A stretch of 64,000 nt of DNA from Mycobacterium sp. 852002-50816_SCH5313054-b (GCF_001667185.1 NZ_LZIC01000076.1:62001-126000); one strand, 5' to 3'; positions 41,506 to 50,796 are shown, counted from the first letter of the stretch. The notes: generated by a model from the sequence alone, not told the origin. Program-made: numbers and translations.

Positions 41506-42198
41506 ATGAGTTGGCATTTAGACGGCCAGACACCGTACGTCGAACAGGCCTTGGCCGGCGGCGTGCCCCAACGGGTGGGATGGTTCCGGTTCTATTTCGC
41601 CGACCAGCGGTGGGAATGGTCCGAGGAGGTGCAGCGGATCCACGGCTACGAACCCGGTGGCGTCACCCCGACCACCGACCTGGTCCTCGCGCATAAACAC
41701 CCCGACGACCGCGGACAGGTCGCGGCGACGATCGATCAGATCCTCAACACTCACGAGGCGTTCAGCACCCGCCACCGGATCATCGACACCGGTGGCCGGC
41801 TGCGCCACATTATCGTCGTCGGCGACCAACTCGTCGACGAGCATGGCGAAGTGATCGGGACGCACGGGTTCTACATCGACGTCACGCCCATCGCCGAGCG
41901 CGCGCAGGAGGATCTCGTCACCGCGCGGCTGGCCGAGATCAGCGAGCACCGCGCCAGCATCGAGCAGGCCAAGGGCATGCTGATGCTGATCTACAACATC
42001 GACGACGACGCCGCGTTCAACCTGCTGAAGTGGTTGTCCCAGGAGGCAAACGTCAAGCTGCGGCGGTTGGCCGAGCGGATCATCGAAGACTTTCAGGGTG
42101 CCGGGCCGGCCGTCGGCTCACGATCGCAGTTCGACCATCTCCTGCTGACCGCGCAGCGGCGCGTCCAGCGCTCCGACGAACGCCCGGTTACCGGGTAG
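41506..42198 (+). CDS. PAS-ANTAR regulator
   Basis: This is a 230-residue protein. A PAS domain of the PAS_3 type covers about 25-130 (WFRFYFADQRWEWSEEVQRI, HGYEPGGVTPT, TRHRIIDTGGRLRHIIVVGD). The ANTAR domain is about 145-205 (HRASIEQAKGMLMLIYNIDDDAAFNLLKWLSQE). It should bind RNA antiterminator hairpins in response to a PAS signal. It lies directly after the hsp18 hairpin, so it might control read-through of that structure. Its last 11 bases overlap the convergent acyltransferase gene. Confidence 0.88.
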   Translation: MSWHLDGQTPYVEQALAGGVPQRVGWFRFYFADQRWEWSEEVQRIHGYEPGGVTPTTDLVLAHKHPDDRGQVAATIDQILNTHEAFSTRHRIIDTGGRLRHIIVVGDQLVDEHGEVIGTHGFYIDVTPIAERAQEDLVTARLAEISEHRASIEQAKGMLMLIYNIDDDAAFNLLKWLSQEANVKLRRLAERIIEDFQGAGPAVGSRSQFDHLLLTAQRRVQRSDERPVTG

Positions 42199-43591
42199 CG
42201 GACGCGCGCGCGACCCTCGCCTGTTTGCGGCTGACCTTCACCAACCGTGCGACACCGTTCTCGATTCCCGCGGCGAGCGCCTCGATGTCGGGCGCCGTGT
42301 CGTAGTCGGCGGTGATGCCGAAGATGAAGGAGTCGGCGTAGCTGAGCATCGCGATGCCGGTGCGCAGCTGGAGCGCGATCGGGGGGACGGGCAGGATCTC
42401 CTGCACCCGCCGGCCCATCAGCGTCTGCTGCTTTCGCGGACCCGGGACGTTGGTCGCCAGCGCCACCACCGCCCGTTGGGGCAACCGCGCCAGCAAGCGA
42501 ATTGCCCACGCGGTGAACGCAAACGGGACGTTCTTGGCCGCCGACACCAGCGCACTGCCCCCCTCGCGCTGACCGCTGGTCTTGGCCCGGGTGAGACGTT
42601 CGTGCACCAGGCGCAACTGCTCCACCGGGTCGGCCTCGTCGACCGGCAGTAACGGCAGCATCGCCGAGACCTGGTTGTCGGTCATGCCGAAGTGGTTGGT
42701 CGGGCGGACCGAAACGGGGACGAGCGTGCGCAGCGAGTTGCGGCCGGGCCGCTCCCCACGCTCGAGCAGCATTTTGCGGTAGCTGTCGGTGATGGCCGCC
42801 AGCGCCACGTCGTTGAGGGTCACGTCGAAGGCCCGTGCGACCCGCTGCAGGTCGCTCAGCCGGACGCGGGCCGCGCTGAAGCGCCGCATCGTGGTGACGG
42901 GCCCGCTCAGCGACGATTGCGGCGCGAGGCTGAACATGCTTGCCGTGAGTTCGGCCGCGCCAACCGCGACATGTTCGGCCGCCGCCGCCGCGGCGAGCGC
43001 GCTTCGCCCGATCCCGCTCACCCAGCTCAACGGGTTGAAGCCGGGCTTGGGCAGGCTCGACGCGGAACCGTCCGGTTGTTTGGCGGCGCGTATGTCGGTG
43101 GCGAAAGTGCCGCCGCTCTCACCCGCGTCGTCGCTGAACCGCGCCAGCAGCCGCGTCGTCGCGATGCCGTCGGCGATGCAGTGGTGGATCTTGGTCAACA
43201 CGGCCCATCGGCCGCCGCTGAGCCCCTCGATGAGGTAGCACTCCCACAGCGGGCGCTCGCGGTCGAGCCGTCGCTCCATGACATTGGCGATCGCCTCGAA
43301 CAGTTCCGCGTCCCCGCCGGGGTGCGGCAGTGCGAGGCGGTGCAGGTGGCGGGTGACGTCGAAGTGCGGGTCGTCCACCCATTCGGGTGCACCGAGATCG
43401 AGCGGGTGGGTCCGCAATACCTGCCTGCACCGCGGAACGGTCGGCGCGCGGTCGGCGAAGGCGGCGACGAACTCGTCGTAGCCGGGAGCGGGCCCCTCGA
43501 TGATCGACACGCCGCCGACCGCCAGGCTCACGTGCGGATCGGCATCTTCGACTTCGAGGAAGGTGGCGTCGAAGGCGGTTAACTGCTCCAT
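42188..43591 (-). CDS. Wax ester synthase/diacylglycerol acyltransferase (Tgs family)
   Basis: This 467-residue WS/DGAT protein has the active-site motif KIHHCIADG (catalytic His about residue 139). It begins with the family pattern MEQLTAFDATFLEVED, and the C-terminal VATNVPGPRKQQTLMG and AMLSYADSFIFGI are also family marks. It would esterify diacylglycerol with acyl-CoA, forming storage triacylglycerol in hypoxia. It resembles DosR-regulated tgs1 (Rv3130c) in length and sequence. ATG 43591 has no ribosome site, and a DosR-like box sits about 43 bases upstream, suggesting a leaderless message. Confidence 0.9.
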   Translation of the reverse strand: MEQLTAFDATFLEVEDADPHVSLAVGGVSIIEGPAPGYDEFVAAFADRAPTVPRCRQVLRTHPLDLGAPEWVDDPHFDVTRHLHRLALPHPGGDAELFEAIANVMERRLDRERPLWECYLIEGLSGGRWAVLTKIHHCIADGIATTRLLARFSDDAGESGGTFATDIRAAKQPDGSASSLPKPGFNPLSWVSGIGRSALAAAAAAEHVAVGAAELTASMFSLAPQSSLSGPVTTMRRFSAARVRLSDLQRVARAFDVTLNDVALAAITDSYRKMLLERGERPGRNSLRTLVPVSVRPTNHFGMTDNQVSAMLPLLPVDEADPVEQLRLVHERLTRAKTSGQREGGSALVSAAKNVPFAFTAWAIRLLARLPQRAVVALATNVPGPRKQQTLMGRRVQEILPVPPIALQLRTGIAMLSYADSFIFGITADYDTAPDIEALAAGIENGVARLVKVSRKQARVARASATR

Positions 43592-43624
43592 CCCGCTACT
43601 TTCCGCCCCCGCGCGGCCCCCGGG

Positions 43625-43644
43625 TCAGAGCCAGAAGTCCTCAA
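43625..43644 (-). promoter_or_regulatory. DosR-like box for the tgs-like gene
   Basis: Read toward the gene, the 14-mer AGGACTTCTGGCTC (43628-43641) matches GGGACTTTAGTCCC at 9 of 14 positions, with a strong left half. Its centre is 43.5 bp upstream of the start codon; a class-typical -42.5 position would put transcription within one base of the ATG. Confidence 0.5.
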
Positions 43645-43647
43645 CTT

Positions 43648-43667
43648 TCGGGGTCTAATGACGGCAG
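43648..43667 (+). promoter_or_regulatory. Weak DosR-like box for PEP synthase gene
   Basis: GGGTCTAATGACGG (43651-43664) keeps the GGG-N-C-N4-G-N-C contacts but not the last two C. Its centre is 44.5 bp before ATG 43702. Confidence 0.3.
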
Positions 43668-43701
43668 CGCGACGGCAAGGGCGGGCCATATCGTGAGGTT
43701 C

Positions 43702-46098
43702 ATGAGCGGGTTCAACTACATTCGGTTCTTCGAAGAAATCGGCATCGACGACGTGCCGGTGGTCGGCGGCAAGAACGCCTCGCTCGGCGAGATGTACCAG
43801 AAGCTGTCGGGGCAGGGCATCCGCGTCCCACACGGGTTCGCCACCACGGCGCAGGCGTACCGGCACATCCTGGACCGCGCCGGCGCCTGGGATGCGCTGC
43901 ACGCGGAGCTCGACGACCTGGACCCGGACGACGTCACCGCGTTGGCGCGCAAGGGCAAACGCGCCCGCGAGATCGTCTACGGCGCGGGGCTTCCCGACGA
44001 CCTGGCCGCCGAGGTCGTGTCCGCGTACCGGATGATGCAGGACGAGTACGGCGAGGAGGTGAGCCTCGCGGTGCGCAGCTCGGCGACCGCCGAGGACCTG
44101 CCGACGGCCAGCTTCGCCGGCCAGCAGGAAACGTTCCTCAACATCAGGGGCACCGAAAGCCTGCTGGACGCGTGCCGGCGTTGTTTCGCCAGCCTGTTCA
44201 CCGACCGGGCCATCCACTATCGCGTCGACCAGGGCTTCGACCATTTCAAGGTGTCGCTGTCGATCGGCATCATGAAGATGGTGCGCTCCGACCTCGCCTC
44301 GTCCGGGGTGATGTTCACCCTGGACACCGAATCCGGTTTCAACGACGTCGTTTTCATCACCGGCGCCTATGGCCTTGGCGAGAACGTGGTGCAGGGCGCC
44401 GTCGACCCCGACGAGTTCTACGTCCACAAGCCGACCTACCTGGCCGGCCACCGCGCGGTGCTGCGCCGGCTGGTCGGCGACAAGGCGGTGAAGATGGTCT
44501 TCGTCGAGGGCGGGACCAAGCACACGACGCGCAACATCCCCACCCCGAAGGCCGACCGGGCCCGTTTCTGCGTCACCGACTCCGATGTTTTGGAGCTGGC
44601 CGGGTATGCGTGCACCATCGAGCGGCACTACGGGCGGCCGATGGACATCGAGTGGGCGAAAGACGGTCTCGACGGGCAGCTCTACATCGTGCAGGCCCGC
44701 CCCGAAACGGCGGCTTCCCAGCGCAGCCTGACGACGGTGGAGAGCTACGTCCTGGAGGGCAGGGGCGAGGTCCTCACCGAAGGCCGTTCCGTCGGCGAGA
44801 AAGTCGCGTCGGGCGCGGCGAAACGAATCGATCACCCCGAGCATCTGTCGGACTTCCAGCCCGGCCAGGTGCTGGTCGCCGACATCACCACGCCGGACTG
44901 GGAGCCGGTGATGAAGATCGCCGCCGCGATAGTCACCAACCGCGGCGGGCGCACCTGCCACGCGGCGATCATCGCGCGCGAGCTGGGCATCCCGGCCGTG
45001 GTCGGCGCGGGCGACGCCACCACGAGCATCCCCAACGGCGAGGTCGTCACCGTGTCCTGCGTCGAGGGCGACACCGGGCGCGTCTACCGCGGCGAGGTCG
45101 GCTTCCACGTCGATCGCACCGAAGTGGCAGGCCTGCAGCGGCCCCGGACCCAGATCATGGTCAACCTCGGCAACCCCGATCTCGCGTTCAAGACGTCGTT
45201 CTTGCCGAATGACGGTGTGGGGCTGGCCCGGATGGAATTCATCGTCAGCGAGTACATCAAGGTCCACCCGATGGCCCTGCTGCACCCCGAAAAGGTCGGC
45301 GACGCCGAAGATCTCCGGGCGATCGAACGGCTCACCCGCGGTTACCCCGACGGGGGCGCCTTTTTCGTCGAGCGCCTCTCCGAGGGAATCGGCACGATCG
45401 CGGCCGCCTTCTGGCCGAAGCCCGTGGTCGTCCGGATGTCGGACTTCAAGAGCAACGAATACGCCAGCCTGCTGGGGGGCACCGCCTTCGAGCCCACGGA
45501 AAGCAACCCGATGATCGGCTTCCGCGGCGCCTCGCGCTACGCGCACCCGGCCTACGCCGAGGGCTTCGCGCTGGAATGCCGCGCGATGAAGCGGGTCCGC
45601 GAGGAGATGGGCCTGACGAACGTCATCATCATGCTCCCGTTCGTGCGCCGGGTGGCCGAGGCTGACCTGGTGCTGCGGACGATGGCCGACCTGGGCCTGC
45701 GGCGCGGCCACAACGGGCTCGAGGTCTACGCGATGTGCGAGATCCCGAACAACGTGATCCTGCTGGATCAGTTCGCCCAGCGCTTCGACGGCTTTTCCAT
45801 CGGTTCCAACGACCTGACCCAGCTGACCCTCGGCGTCGACCGCGACAGCGAGATCGTGGCTTTCGACTACGACGAACGCGACGATGGCGTCAAGGAAATG
45901 ATTCGCCTGGCGGTGGAAGGCTGCCGCCGCAACGGAATCCACTCGGGGCTGTGCGGGCAGGCGCCTTCGGATTACCCGGACATGGCCGAGTTCCTGGTCC
46001 GCGCCGGCATCGACTCGATCAGCCTGAACCCCGATGTGGTGGTGAAGACCACCCGCCAGATTCTCGAGCTGGAGCGCCAAGCGGTGCCGCTGCGATGA
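43702..46098 (+). CDS. ppsA: Phosphoenolpyruvate synthase (pyruvate, water dikinase)
   Basis: This protein of 798 residues from ATG 43702 (three codons earlier possible) has the PPDK/PEP-utilising layout: an ATP-grasp N-terminal domain (VGGKNASLGEMY, SSATAEDLPTASFAGQQ), a phospho-histidine domain with GGRTCHAAIIARELGIPAV (catalytic His) and a C-terminal TIM barrel (GSNDLTQLTLGVDRD). The enzyme makes PEP from pyruvate with ATP to AMP, a gluconeogenic step. It is divergent from the tgs-like gene with a shared DosR-like control region, fitting lipid-based metabolism in dormancy. Confidence 0.92.
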   Translation: MSGFNYIRFFEEIGIDDVPVVGGKNASLGEMYQKLSGQGIRVPHGFATTAQAYRHILDRAGAWDALHAELDDLDPDDVTALARKGKRAREIVYGAGLPDDLAAEVVSAYRMMQDEYGEEVSLAVRSSATAEDLPTASFAGQQETFLNIRGTESLLDACRRCFASLFTDRAIHYRVDQGFDHFKVSLSIGIMKMVRSDLASSGVMFTLDTESGFNDVVFITGAYGLGENVVQGAVDPDEFYVHKPTYLAGHRAVLRRLVGDKAVKMVFVEGGTKHTTRNIPTPKADRARFCVTDSDVLELAGYACTIERHYGRPMDIEWAKDGLDGQLYIVQARPETAASQRSLTTVESYVLEGRGEVLTEGRSVGEKVASGAAKRIDHPEHLSDFQPGQVLVADITTPDWEPVMKIAAAIVTNRGGRTCHAAIIARELGIPAVVGAGDATTSIPNGEVVTVSCVEGDTGRVYRGEVGFHVDRTEVAGLQRPRTQIMVNLGNPDLAFKTSFLPNDGVGLARMEFIVSEYIKVHPMALLHPEKVGDAEDLRAIERLTRGYPDGGAFFVERLSEGIGTIAAAFWPKPVVVRMSDFKSNEYASLLGGTAFEPTESNPMIGFRGASRYAHPAYAEGFALECRAMKRVREEMGLTNVIIMLPFVRRVAEADLVLRTMADLGLRRGHNGLEVYAMCEIPNNVILLDQFAQRFDGFSIGSNDLTQLTLGVDRDSEIVAFDYDERDDGVKEMIRLAVEGCRRNGIHSGLCGQAPSDYPDMAEFLVRAGIDSISLNPDVVVKTTRQILELERQAVPLR

Positions 46099-46191
46099 AT
46101 ACGCGTGGTAGCGCAGGTGCTACCGCAAATGGGAATCACCTTATGGTCGGCCCGCGGTACTCGAGCGGCCTGATGTGAGCGGCCGATGTGA

Positions 46192-47073
46192 TCAGTGAAT
46201 CCGCGGCGGCTGACGATACAGGGCGGCGCCTGCGGTGATGCCCGCGCCGGCGGCGACGAACAGGACCCGCGCGCCCGCCGGGAGGCTGCCGGCCTCCGGC
46301 TCGAACGCGGCCGCCAGTGCGGCGGTGTGCATGCGCTGATCTGCTGCGACGCAGACCTTTTCGACCGGGACCCCGAGCGCGTCGCTCAGCGCGGCGCGAT
46401 ACCCGGGCCGGGCCGGGGCGGCGACGATCAGGTCGATATCCGCCGGCTCGACGGATTGCGCGGCCAGGCAGGCCCGCGCCGCCGTCGCGGCCGCCGCGGC
46501 GAATCGCTCGTCCATCCCCTCCGACTGATCGAACCGCAGCACGTTGCGCGCATCGGCGAATCCCACTGTGGCCGAGAAAGCCTCGGGTTCGTCGGTGTTC
46601 ACCCAGGACACCCGGCTCAGGCCGTAGTCGTCGTCGGTCCAGCGGCACAGCAACGCCGCACCGGCGGCCGAGAACGGAAAGTGCTCGCTCATCCCGTGAC
46701 CGGGGTTTGCGTCGCTGGCCACGACCAGCGCGCGGTGGACGCTGTGCGTTCGCAAGAACCCGTCGACGATGTGCAGTGCGGTCAAGATTCCGCAGGCTCC
46801 GTTGGCGATGTCGAACGAAAAGGTGCCGTGCGCTCCGGCGTGCGGATCCTCGGGATTGGCCCCGATGTCGTCCTGGATCAGCGCGGCCAGCGCCGGCTCG
46901 CCCAGGTTGCGGTCGCGGTAGATCCCGGCGTTGACAACCAGATCCAGCTCGTCGGGGTCACATCCGGCCCGATGCAGGCAGTCCTTCGCGGCGCCCACCG
47001 CGAGGTGCAGCGCGCTGTGCCGGCCCCGCAACCGCGAGTGCGCGAGGTCGACTCGATCAATGACGGTGCCCAT
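46192..47073 (-). CDS. Degenerate KAS III-like (thiolase fold) protein
   Basis: This 293-residue thiolase-fold protein keeps the nucleophile-elbow Cys (C94 in FDIANGACGI). The positions expected for the catalytic His and Asn do not carry them: the His region reads IVAAPARPG and the Asn region QRMHTAALAAAF. It is also about 70 residues shorter than its neighbour. Its start overlaps the stop of the intact KAS III-like gene by 17 bases. It may be the non-catalytic half of a heterodimer, or an enzyme with altered acyl transfer chemistry. The substrate is unknown. Confidence 0.78.
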   Translation of the reverse strand: MGTVIDRVDLAHSRLRGRHSALHLAVGAAKDCLHRAGCDPDELDLVVNAGIYRDRNLGEPALAALIQDDIGANPEDPHAGAHGTFSFDIANGACGILTALHIVDGFLRTHSVHRALVVASDANPGHGMSEHFPFSAAGAALLCRWTDDDYGLSRVSWVNTDEPEAFSATVGFADARNVLRFDQSEGMDERFAAAAATAARACLAAQSVEPADIDLIVAAPARPGYRAALSDALGVPVEKVCVAADQRMHTAALAAAFEPEAGSLPAGARVLFVAAGAGITAGAALYRQPPRIH

Positions 47074-48160
47074 AGCGGTTCACCAAATCCTCATCCAGGG
47101 TCAGCAAGACCACGCCGATCTCCAATCCCGAGGCCAGCGCGAGCAGCGCGACCGTTTCTCCCGGCTCGATGCGCCCCGCCTCGAGTTCCTCGACGAGGGC
47201 CACCGTGTGCGTCGTCGACGCCGTGTTGCCGTACCGGTCGACGGTGATCACGGCGTCGTGACGGGGGCTGTCGCCGAACGCCTCCGACATGCGAACCATT
47301 CCCTTGCGGATGGCGCGCGCGGAGGTCTGGTGGGTGATCACGTGGTCGATGTCGTGGATCGAAATGCCAACGGCATCAAGAACTTCGCTCAGCAGCAGCG
47401 GCGTGTCGGCGATCGCGGCCTTCTGGATGGCGCGGGAGTTGGTGAACATCCGCGCGCCCGGGTCGTGGCCCTCCGGGTAGGCCAGGCAGAGCCGGCTGTA
47501 GTCGGCCACCGTGGTGAAGCCGGCGAGGCTGATCCCCGCGGAGCCCACGGGCGCCCGCTCGAGCAGCAGCGCCGCACCGGCGTCACCGAGGGTGAGGCAG
47601 GCGAGTTCCTTGCTCATGATGTTGCGAATGTGGCGGGCCGCGTTGTGGCTGAGCTGCGAGATGTACTCCCCGCTGACGACCAGCCCCCGCTCGACGATCC
47701 CCTGCCGGATCCAGTTGTTCAAAATGGTTACCCCGGTGAGCATCCCGGCGCAGGCATTCGACACGTCGAAGGTCATCGCCTGCGGCGCCCCGATCGCGCG
47801 GGCCACGGCGCCGCTCATCGTCGGCTCCAGCCATTGGGTGAGGCCGTCGCGGAATTTCGTGATGCTGCAGCTGATCACCACGTCAAGCGCGGCCGGATCC
47901 TGCTGCGCCTTGGCCAGGCAGTTCAGCGCGGCCGAGGTGGCCAGGCTGTAGGAATCCTCGTCGCCCACCGAGACGCGGCGCTCGCGGATCCCGGTCAACC
48001 GTTCCAGATCGATGTGGGTGCGGTGCCGAGTGGTCGCCATCAATTCGTCTGTGGTGAGCCGAGTTTCGGGCAGCTGCCGACCGGCACCGGCCACCCGGGC
48101 GACGAACGGAGCGGGAACGCCCTCTCCGGCGGTCTCCATCACCAGCCAGTGCCGAGTCAT
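47057..48160 (-). CDS. KAS III-like beta-ketoacyl synthase with complete active site
   Basis: This protein of 367 residues from ATG 48160 has AGGAGG eight bases before it. All three catalytic residues are visible: C137 (VSNACAGM), H277 (VITHQTS) and N312 (RYGNTAS). KAS III enzymes condense an acyl-CoA primer with malonyl-ACP; secondary-metabolite members make quinolones, alkyl ketones or starter units. It lies 34 bases after the nitroreductase gene on the same strand, so a DosR-box-driven operon nitroreductase-KAS-KAS is likely. No acyl carrier protein gene is adjacent. Confidence 0.88.
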   Translation of the reverse strand: MTRHWLVMETAGEGVPAPFVARVAGAGRQLPETRLTTDELMATTRHRTHIDLERLTGIRERRVSVGDEDSYSLATSAALNCLAKAQQDPAALDVVISCSITKFRDGLTQWLEPTMSGAVARAIGAPQAMTFDVSNACAGMLTGVTILNNWIRQGIVERGLVVSGEYISQLSHNAARHIRNIMSKELACLTLGDAGAALLLERAPVGSAGISLAGFTTVADYSRLCLAYPEGHDPGARMFTNSRAIQKAAIADTPLLLSEVLDAVGISIHDIDHVITHQTSARAIRKGMVRMSEAFGDSPRHDAVITVDRYGNTASTTHTVALVEELEAGRIEPGETVALLALASGLEIGVVLLTLDEDLVNRYGHRH

Positions 48161-48194
48161 CGGCGCCACCTCCTTGTTCGTTGCGGGCCGCGCG

Positions 48195-49181
48195 TCATGA
48201 GCGAAACTCGAGGACCTCGGTCACCAGGCGGCGGGCGGTGGATTCGACATGGCCGCCCAGCGTCGAGGTGCCGACCCGGATCAGCAGCTGGGGCGTTCCC
48301 GCGGTCCCGGTGAGCTGCCTGATGGTGTCGCGGCTCATGGCCAGTTCGGTCATGTGGGTCAGGGTGCAGGTGGCCAGGCCGGCCACGGTGCACTCGAGCA
48401 ACACCGCCGACAGCGCCTCGCCGCAGCGCAGCACGTCGAGCCTGGCGTCGCCGTCGGGGGTCGAAAGCACAACGATCTGGGAGCGGTCGTGGTCGACGCC
48501 CGTTCGGTGCGGGTCCTCGCCCGCCGGGGGAAAGGCGCGGGCGACGTCCACCGCGGCGGCCTCCGAACCGGACACCAGCGCGCTGTCGGGCACATGGGTG
48601 GCATCCGACTCGAATGGCGACGTCCACCAGCGCAGCTCGGACACGTAGGACGTGTCGTAACGACGTAGCCGCTCGGTGAGCTCAGACGCCTCCGCCAGGG
48701 CCGGTCGGGCGTCGTCTGCCACCACGTCCAGCGTCACGTCGTAGGGAAGAACCGCTTGGCGCAGCGCCGGCTCCACGGACGCCCACGCTGCCGGAGCGGC
48801 GAACGGCAACCGATCGGTACGGCGCCGGCGGATCGCGGCGGCACGCTGCCGCTGCGCCTCCGTCACGGCGTCGCTCGGCCGGAATCCGACGGTGGCGAGC
48901 AGATCCGGTTCGGACGGATCGGGAAGGCGGGCGGTCGCGGAGGTCCAGCCGGCGGCGGCCATGGCGACCCTGAGGTGGTCGAGCACGGCGCCGCAACTCA
49001 CGATCAATTCGCGGCCCGTTCGGTCGGTCGCGTGCATCATCCGGCGGGGGTCGGCCCACAGCTGCAGGCCCCCGCCCTGGACGACCCACCGCCAGGGCTG
49101 GCTGTTGTGCAGCGACGGCGCCCGGCTCGCCAACATGACCGCGTCACGGATGACCTCGGACTCCGGCGCCTTCATCAGCAT
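48195..49181 (-). CDS. Acg-type nitroreductase family protein
   Basis: This protein of about 328 residues starts at ATG 49181 (GTG 49190 and ATG 49175 are alternatives). Landmarks are ASRAPSLHNSQPWRW, the hallmark start of Acg/Rv3131-type proteins, RRRRTDRLPF and the late GLATCTLTHMTELAM and QLLIRVG. Such proteins are large, often FMN-poor members of the nitroreductase fold, induced by DosR. The role may be flavin storage or stress response. The same family is represented at the right edge of the window. A DosR-like box lies about 65 bp upstream. Confidence 0.88.
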   Translation of the reverse strand: MLMKAPESEVIRDAVMLASRAPSLHNSQPWRWVVQGGGLQLWADPRRMMHATDRTGRELIVSCGAVLDHLRVAMAAAGWTSATARLPDPSEPDLLATVGFRPSDAVTEAQRQRAAAIRRRRTDRLPFAAPAAWASVEPALRQAVLPYDVTLDVVADDARPALAEASELTERLRRYDTSYVSELRWWTSPFESDATHVPDSALVSGSEAAAVDVARAFPPAGEDPHRTGVDHDRSQIVVLSTPDGDARLDVLRCGEALSAVLLECTVAGLATCTLTHMTELAMSRDTIRQLTGTAGTPQLLIRVGTSTLGGHVESTARRLVTEVLEFRS

Positions 49182-49236
49182 GTCAACCACCCCAATCGGC
49201 TCTCATTCGACACTAGGAAGTGGGTTCGCCGTCCTG

Positions 49237-49256
49237 ACAGGGCCGTTGGTCCCGAA
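49237..49256 (-). promoter_or_regulatory. DosR-like box for nitroreductase-KAS operon
   Basis: The palindrome GGGCCGTTGGTCCC (49240-49253) matches GGG-N-C-N4-G-N-CCC fully. Read toward the gene it is GGGACCAACGGCCC, one base different from the boxes at 55500 and 58252. A centre at -42.5 would put transcription at about 49204. Confidence 0.7.
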
Positions 49257-49275
49257 CGACCGGGGCGTTCGGCTC

Positions 49276-50796
49276 CTAGGAGCAGCGCCAGGCGCCGAGG
49301 GCCTGGCGCGCCGAGTCCTCGGGGGACCCCGAGGTGTCGATCCGGTGCGCGGTGTCCCAATCGGCTTGCTGGGCGGCGATGGCGGCCGCGATCTCCGGGG
49401 TCACCTCGGAGGTGCCCGGTGCCCGGGTGGTGATCCGGCCGGCCGCCGTGTCGGTCGCAGCGGCGCACCTGAGTTCCACCGTCGCCGAGTGCGTTTCCGC
49501 GGCGAGCCGACGGGCCCGGGCGCGCAGCTGCGGATCCCGCCAGGTGCCGTCGAGGATCACCGATTGCCCCTCCCCCAGCTGCGGGCGCGCCCGCTCCAGG
49601 GCGGCCTCGTAGACGGTCGCGACGTTGCCGGGGTGGTACAGCCCCTCGTTCAGCACGCCGGCGTCCCCGCTGATCGCGCCCGAATCGCGCAACTCCCGCC
49701 GCACGTCGTCGGTGGAGATCACTTGCGCCCCAGTCTGTTCGGCGAGCGCCCGGGCGACGGTGGACTTGCCGGTGCCCGGATTGCCGCCGACGAGCGCCAG
49801 GCGCACGCGGCCGGTTTCCAGGTGCTCGACGGCGATGGCGAGATGCCGGGCGGCATCCCCGGCGGCCTGCGGCTTGCCCTGTGACAGCCGCACGCAGTCG
49901 ACCTTCGCCCGCACGCCGGCGCGGTAGGCGATGTAGAAGTGCGCCAGCGCCGGCGGGACGGCGCGCGCCGAGTGCGCGGCGTAGCGCTCGAGGAAATGCT
50001 GGCCAAGGTCTTTGCGGCCCAGGAACTCCAGATCCATCGCGAGGAAGGCGGCGTCGTCGACGCAGTCGACGTAGCGGAGTTTGTCGTCGAACTCCAGGCA
50101 GTCCAGCAGCGCGGGTTTGCCCCCCACGCTGAAGATGTCGTCGGCGAGCAGATCACCATGACCGTCGACGATGAGCCCTTCTGCGAGGCGCCGCCCGAAC
50201 AGGGGCCCACGGCCCGCGGTGAATTCGGCGGCGAGGTGCCGCACGCGCGACAGGGACTCGGGCGGCAGCGTGCCCGCGTAGCGGTCGAGTTCGGCCAGGT
50301 TGTCCCGCCAGCGCCGGTCGACGGCGCCGGCCTCGCCCTCGGCGCTGATCGCCGGGCCCCGCTCGGCGCCCTGGTGAAACCGCGCCAACACGGCGGCGAT
50401 GGCGTCCAGCAAGTCCCGGACGGGCTCCCCCGCACCGCTCGCCGCGATGGACGCCAGCCGATCCTCGTCGCGGTAGCGACGCATGACGACGATCGGTTCG
50501 GCCGGCCCCCCGGCCGGGTCGCTGAGGTGCGCGAGGCCGAGGTAGCTGTCGGGAGACAGCCGGCTGTTCAGTTCGAGTTCCCGCCGGCACGCGCGCTCGC
50601 GCTGCTCGGCCGTGCGAAAGTCGAGAAAGTCCGTCAGCACCGGCTTCTTCGCCTTGAAAGCCCGGTCGCCGGCCAGCACGACCATGCCGGTGTGAGTTTC
50701 ATGCACATCGATGTACGGCACCGCAGTGTTGGTCACCGACCCAGCGTCCGTCGCCGTGGACGTCCGTGCCAAGTCCTGGGCCAAGTCCTGGGCCAA
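49276..50796 (-). CDS. APH-like/P-loop kinase fusion, Rv2004c-like
   Basis: This is a protein of up to 506 residues. The N-terminal part (about 1-320) has an APH-like kinase fold (VIDGHGDLLADDI, LDCLEFDDKLRYVD). The C-terminal part (about 335-500) is a P-loop kinase of the gluconate-kinase/zeta-like type with LVGGNPGTGKSTVARALAE (Walker A). It matches remembered Rv2004c, a DosR-regulated protein of unknown substrate. The start is uncertain: TTG 50796 lies in a 12-bp tandem repeat giving AQDLAQDL; GTG 50736 would give about 486 residues. It follows the stress-protein gene closely and shares its transcript. Confidence 0.85.
   Translation of the reverse strand: MAQDLAQDLARTSTATDAGSVTNTAVPYIDVHETHTGMVVLAGDRAFKAKKPVLTDFLDFRTAEQRERACRRELELNSRLSPDSYLGLAHLSDPAGGPAEPIVVMRRYRDEDRLASIAASGAGEPVRDLLDAIAAVLARFHQGAERGPAISAEGEAGAVDRRWRDNLAELDRYAGTLPPESLSRVRHLAAEFTAGRGPLFGRRLAEGLIVDGHGDLLADDIFSVGGKPALLDCLEFDDKLRYVDCVDDAAFLAMDLEFLGRKDLGQHFLERYAAHSARAVPPALAHFYIAYRAGVRAKVDCVRLSQGKPQAAGDAARHLAIAVEHLETGRVRLALVGGNPGTGKSTVARALAEQTGAQVISTDDVRRELRDSGAISGDAGVLNEGLYHPGNVATVYEAALERARPQLGEGQSVILDGTWRDPQLRARARRLAAETHSATVELRCAAATDTAAGRITTRAPGTSEVTPEIAAAIAAQQADWDTAHRIDTSGSPEDSARQALGAWRCS

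Noticed and set aside
43579..46080. 833-codon open frame antisense to PEP synthase
   Set aside because: No recognisable motif, low-complexity His/Gly/Val-rich translation; it is the shadow of a well-conserved gene.
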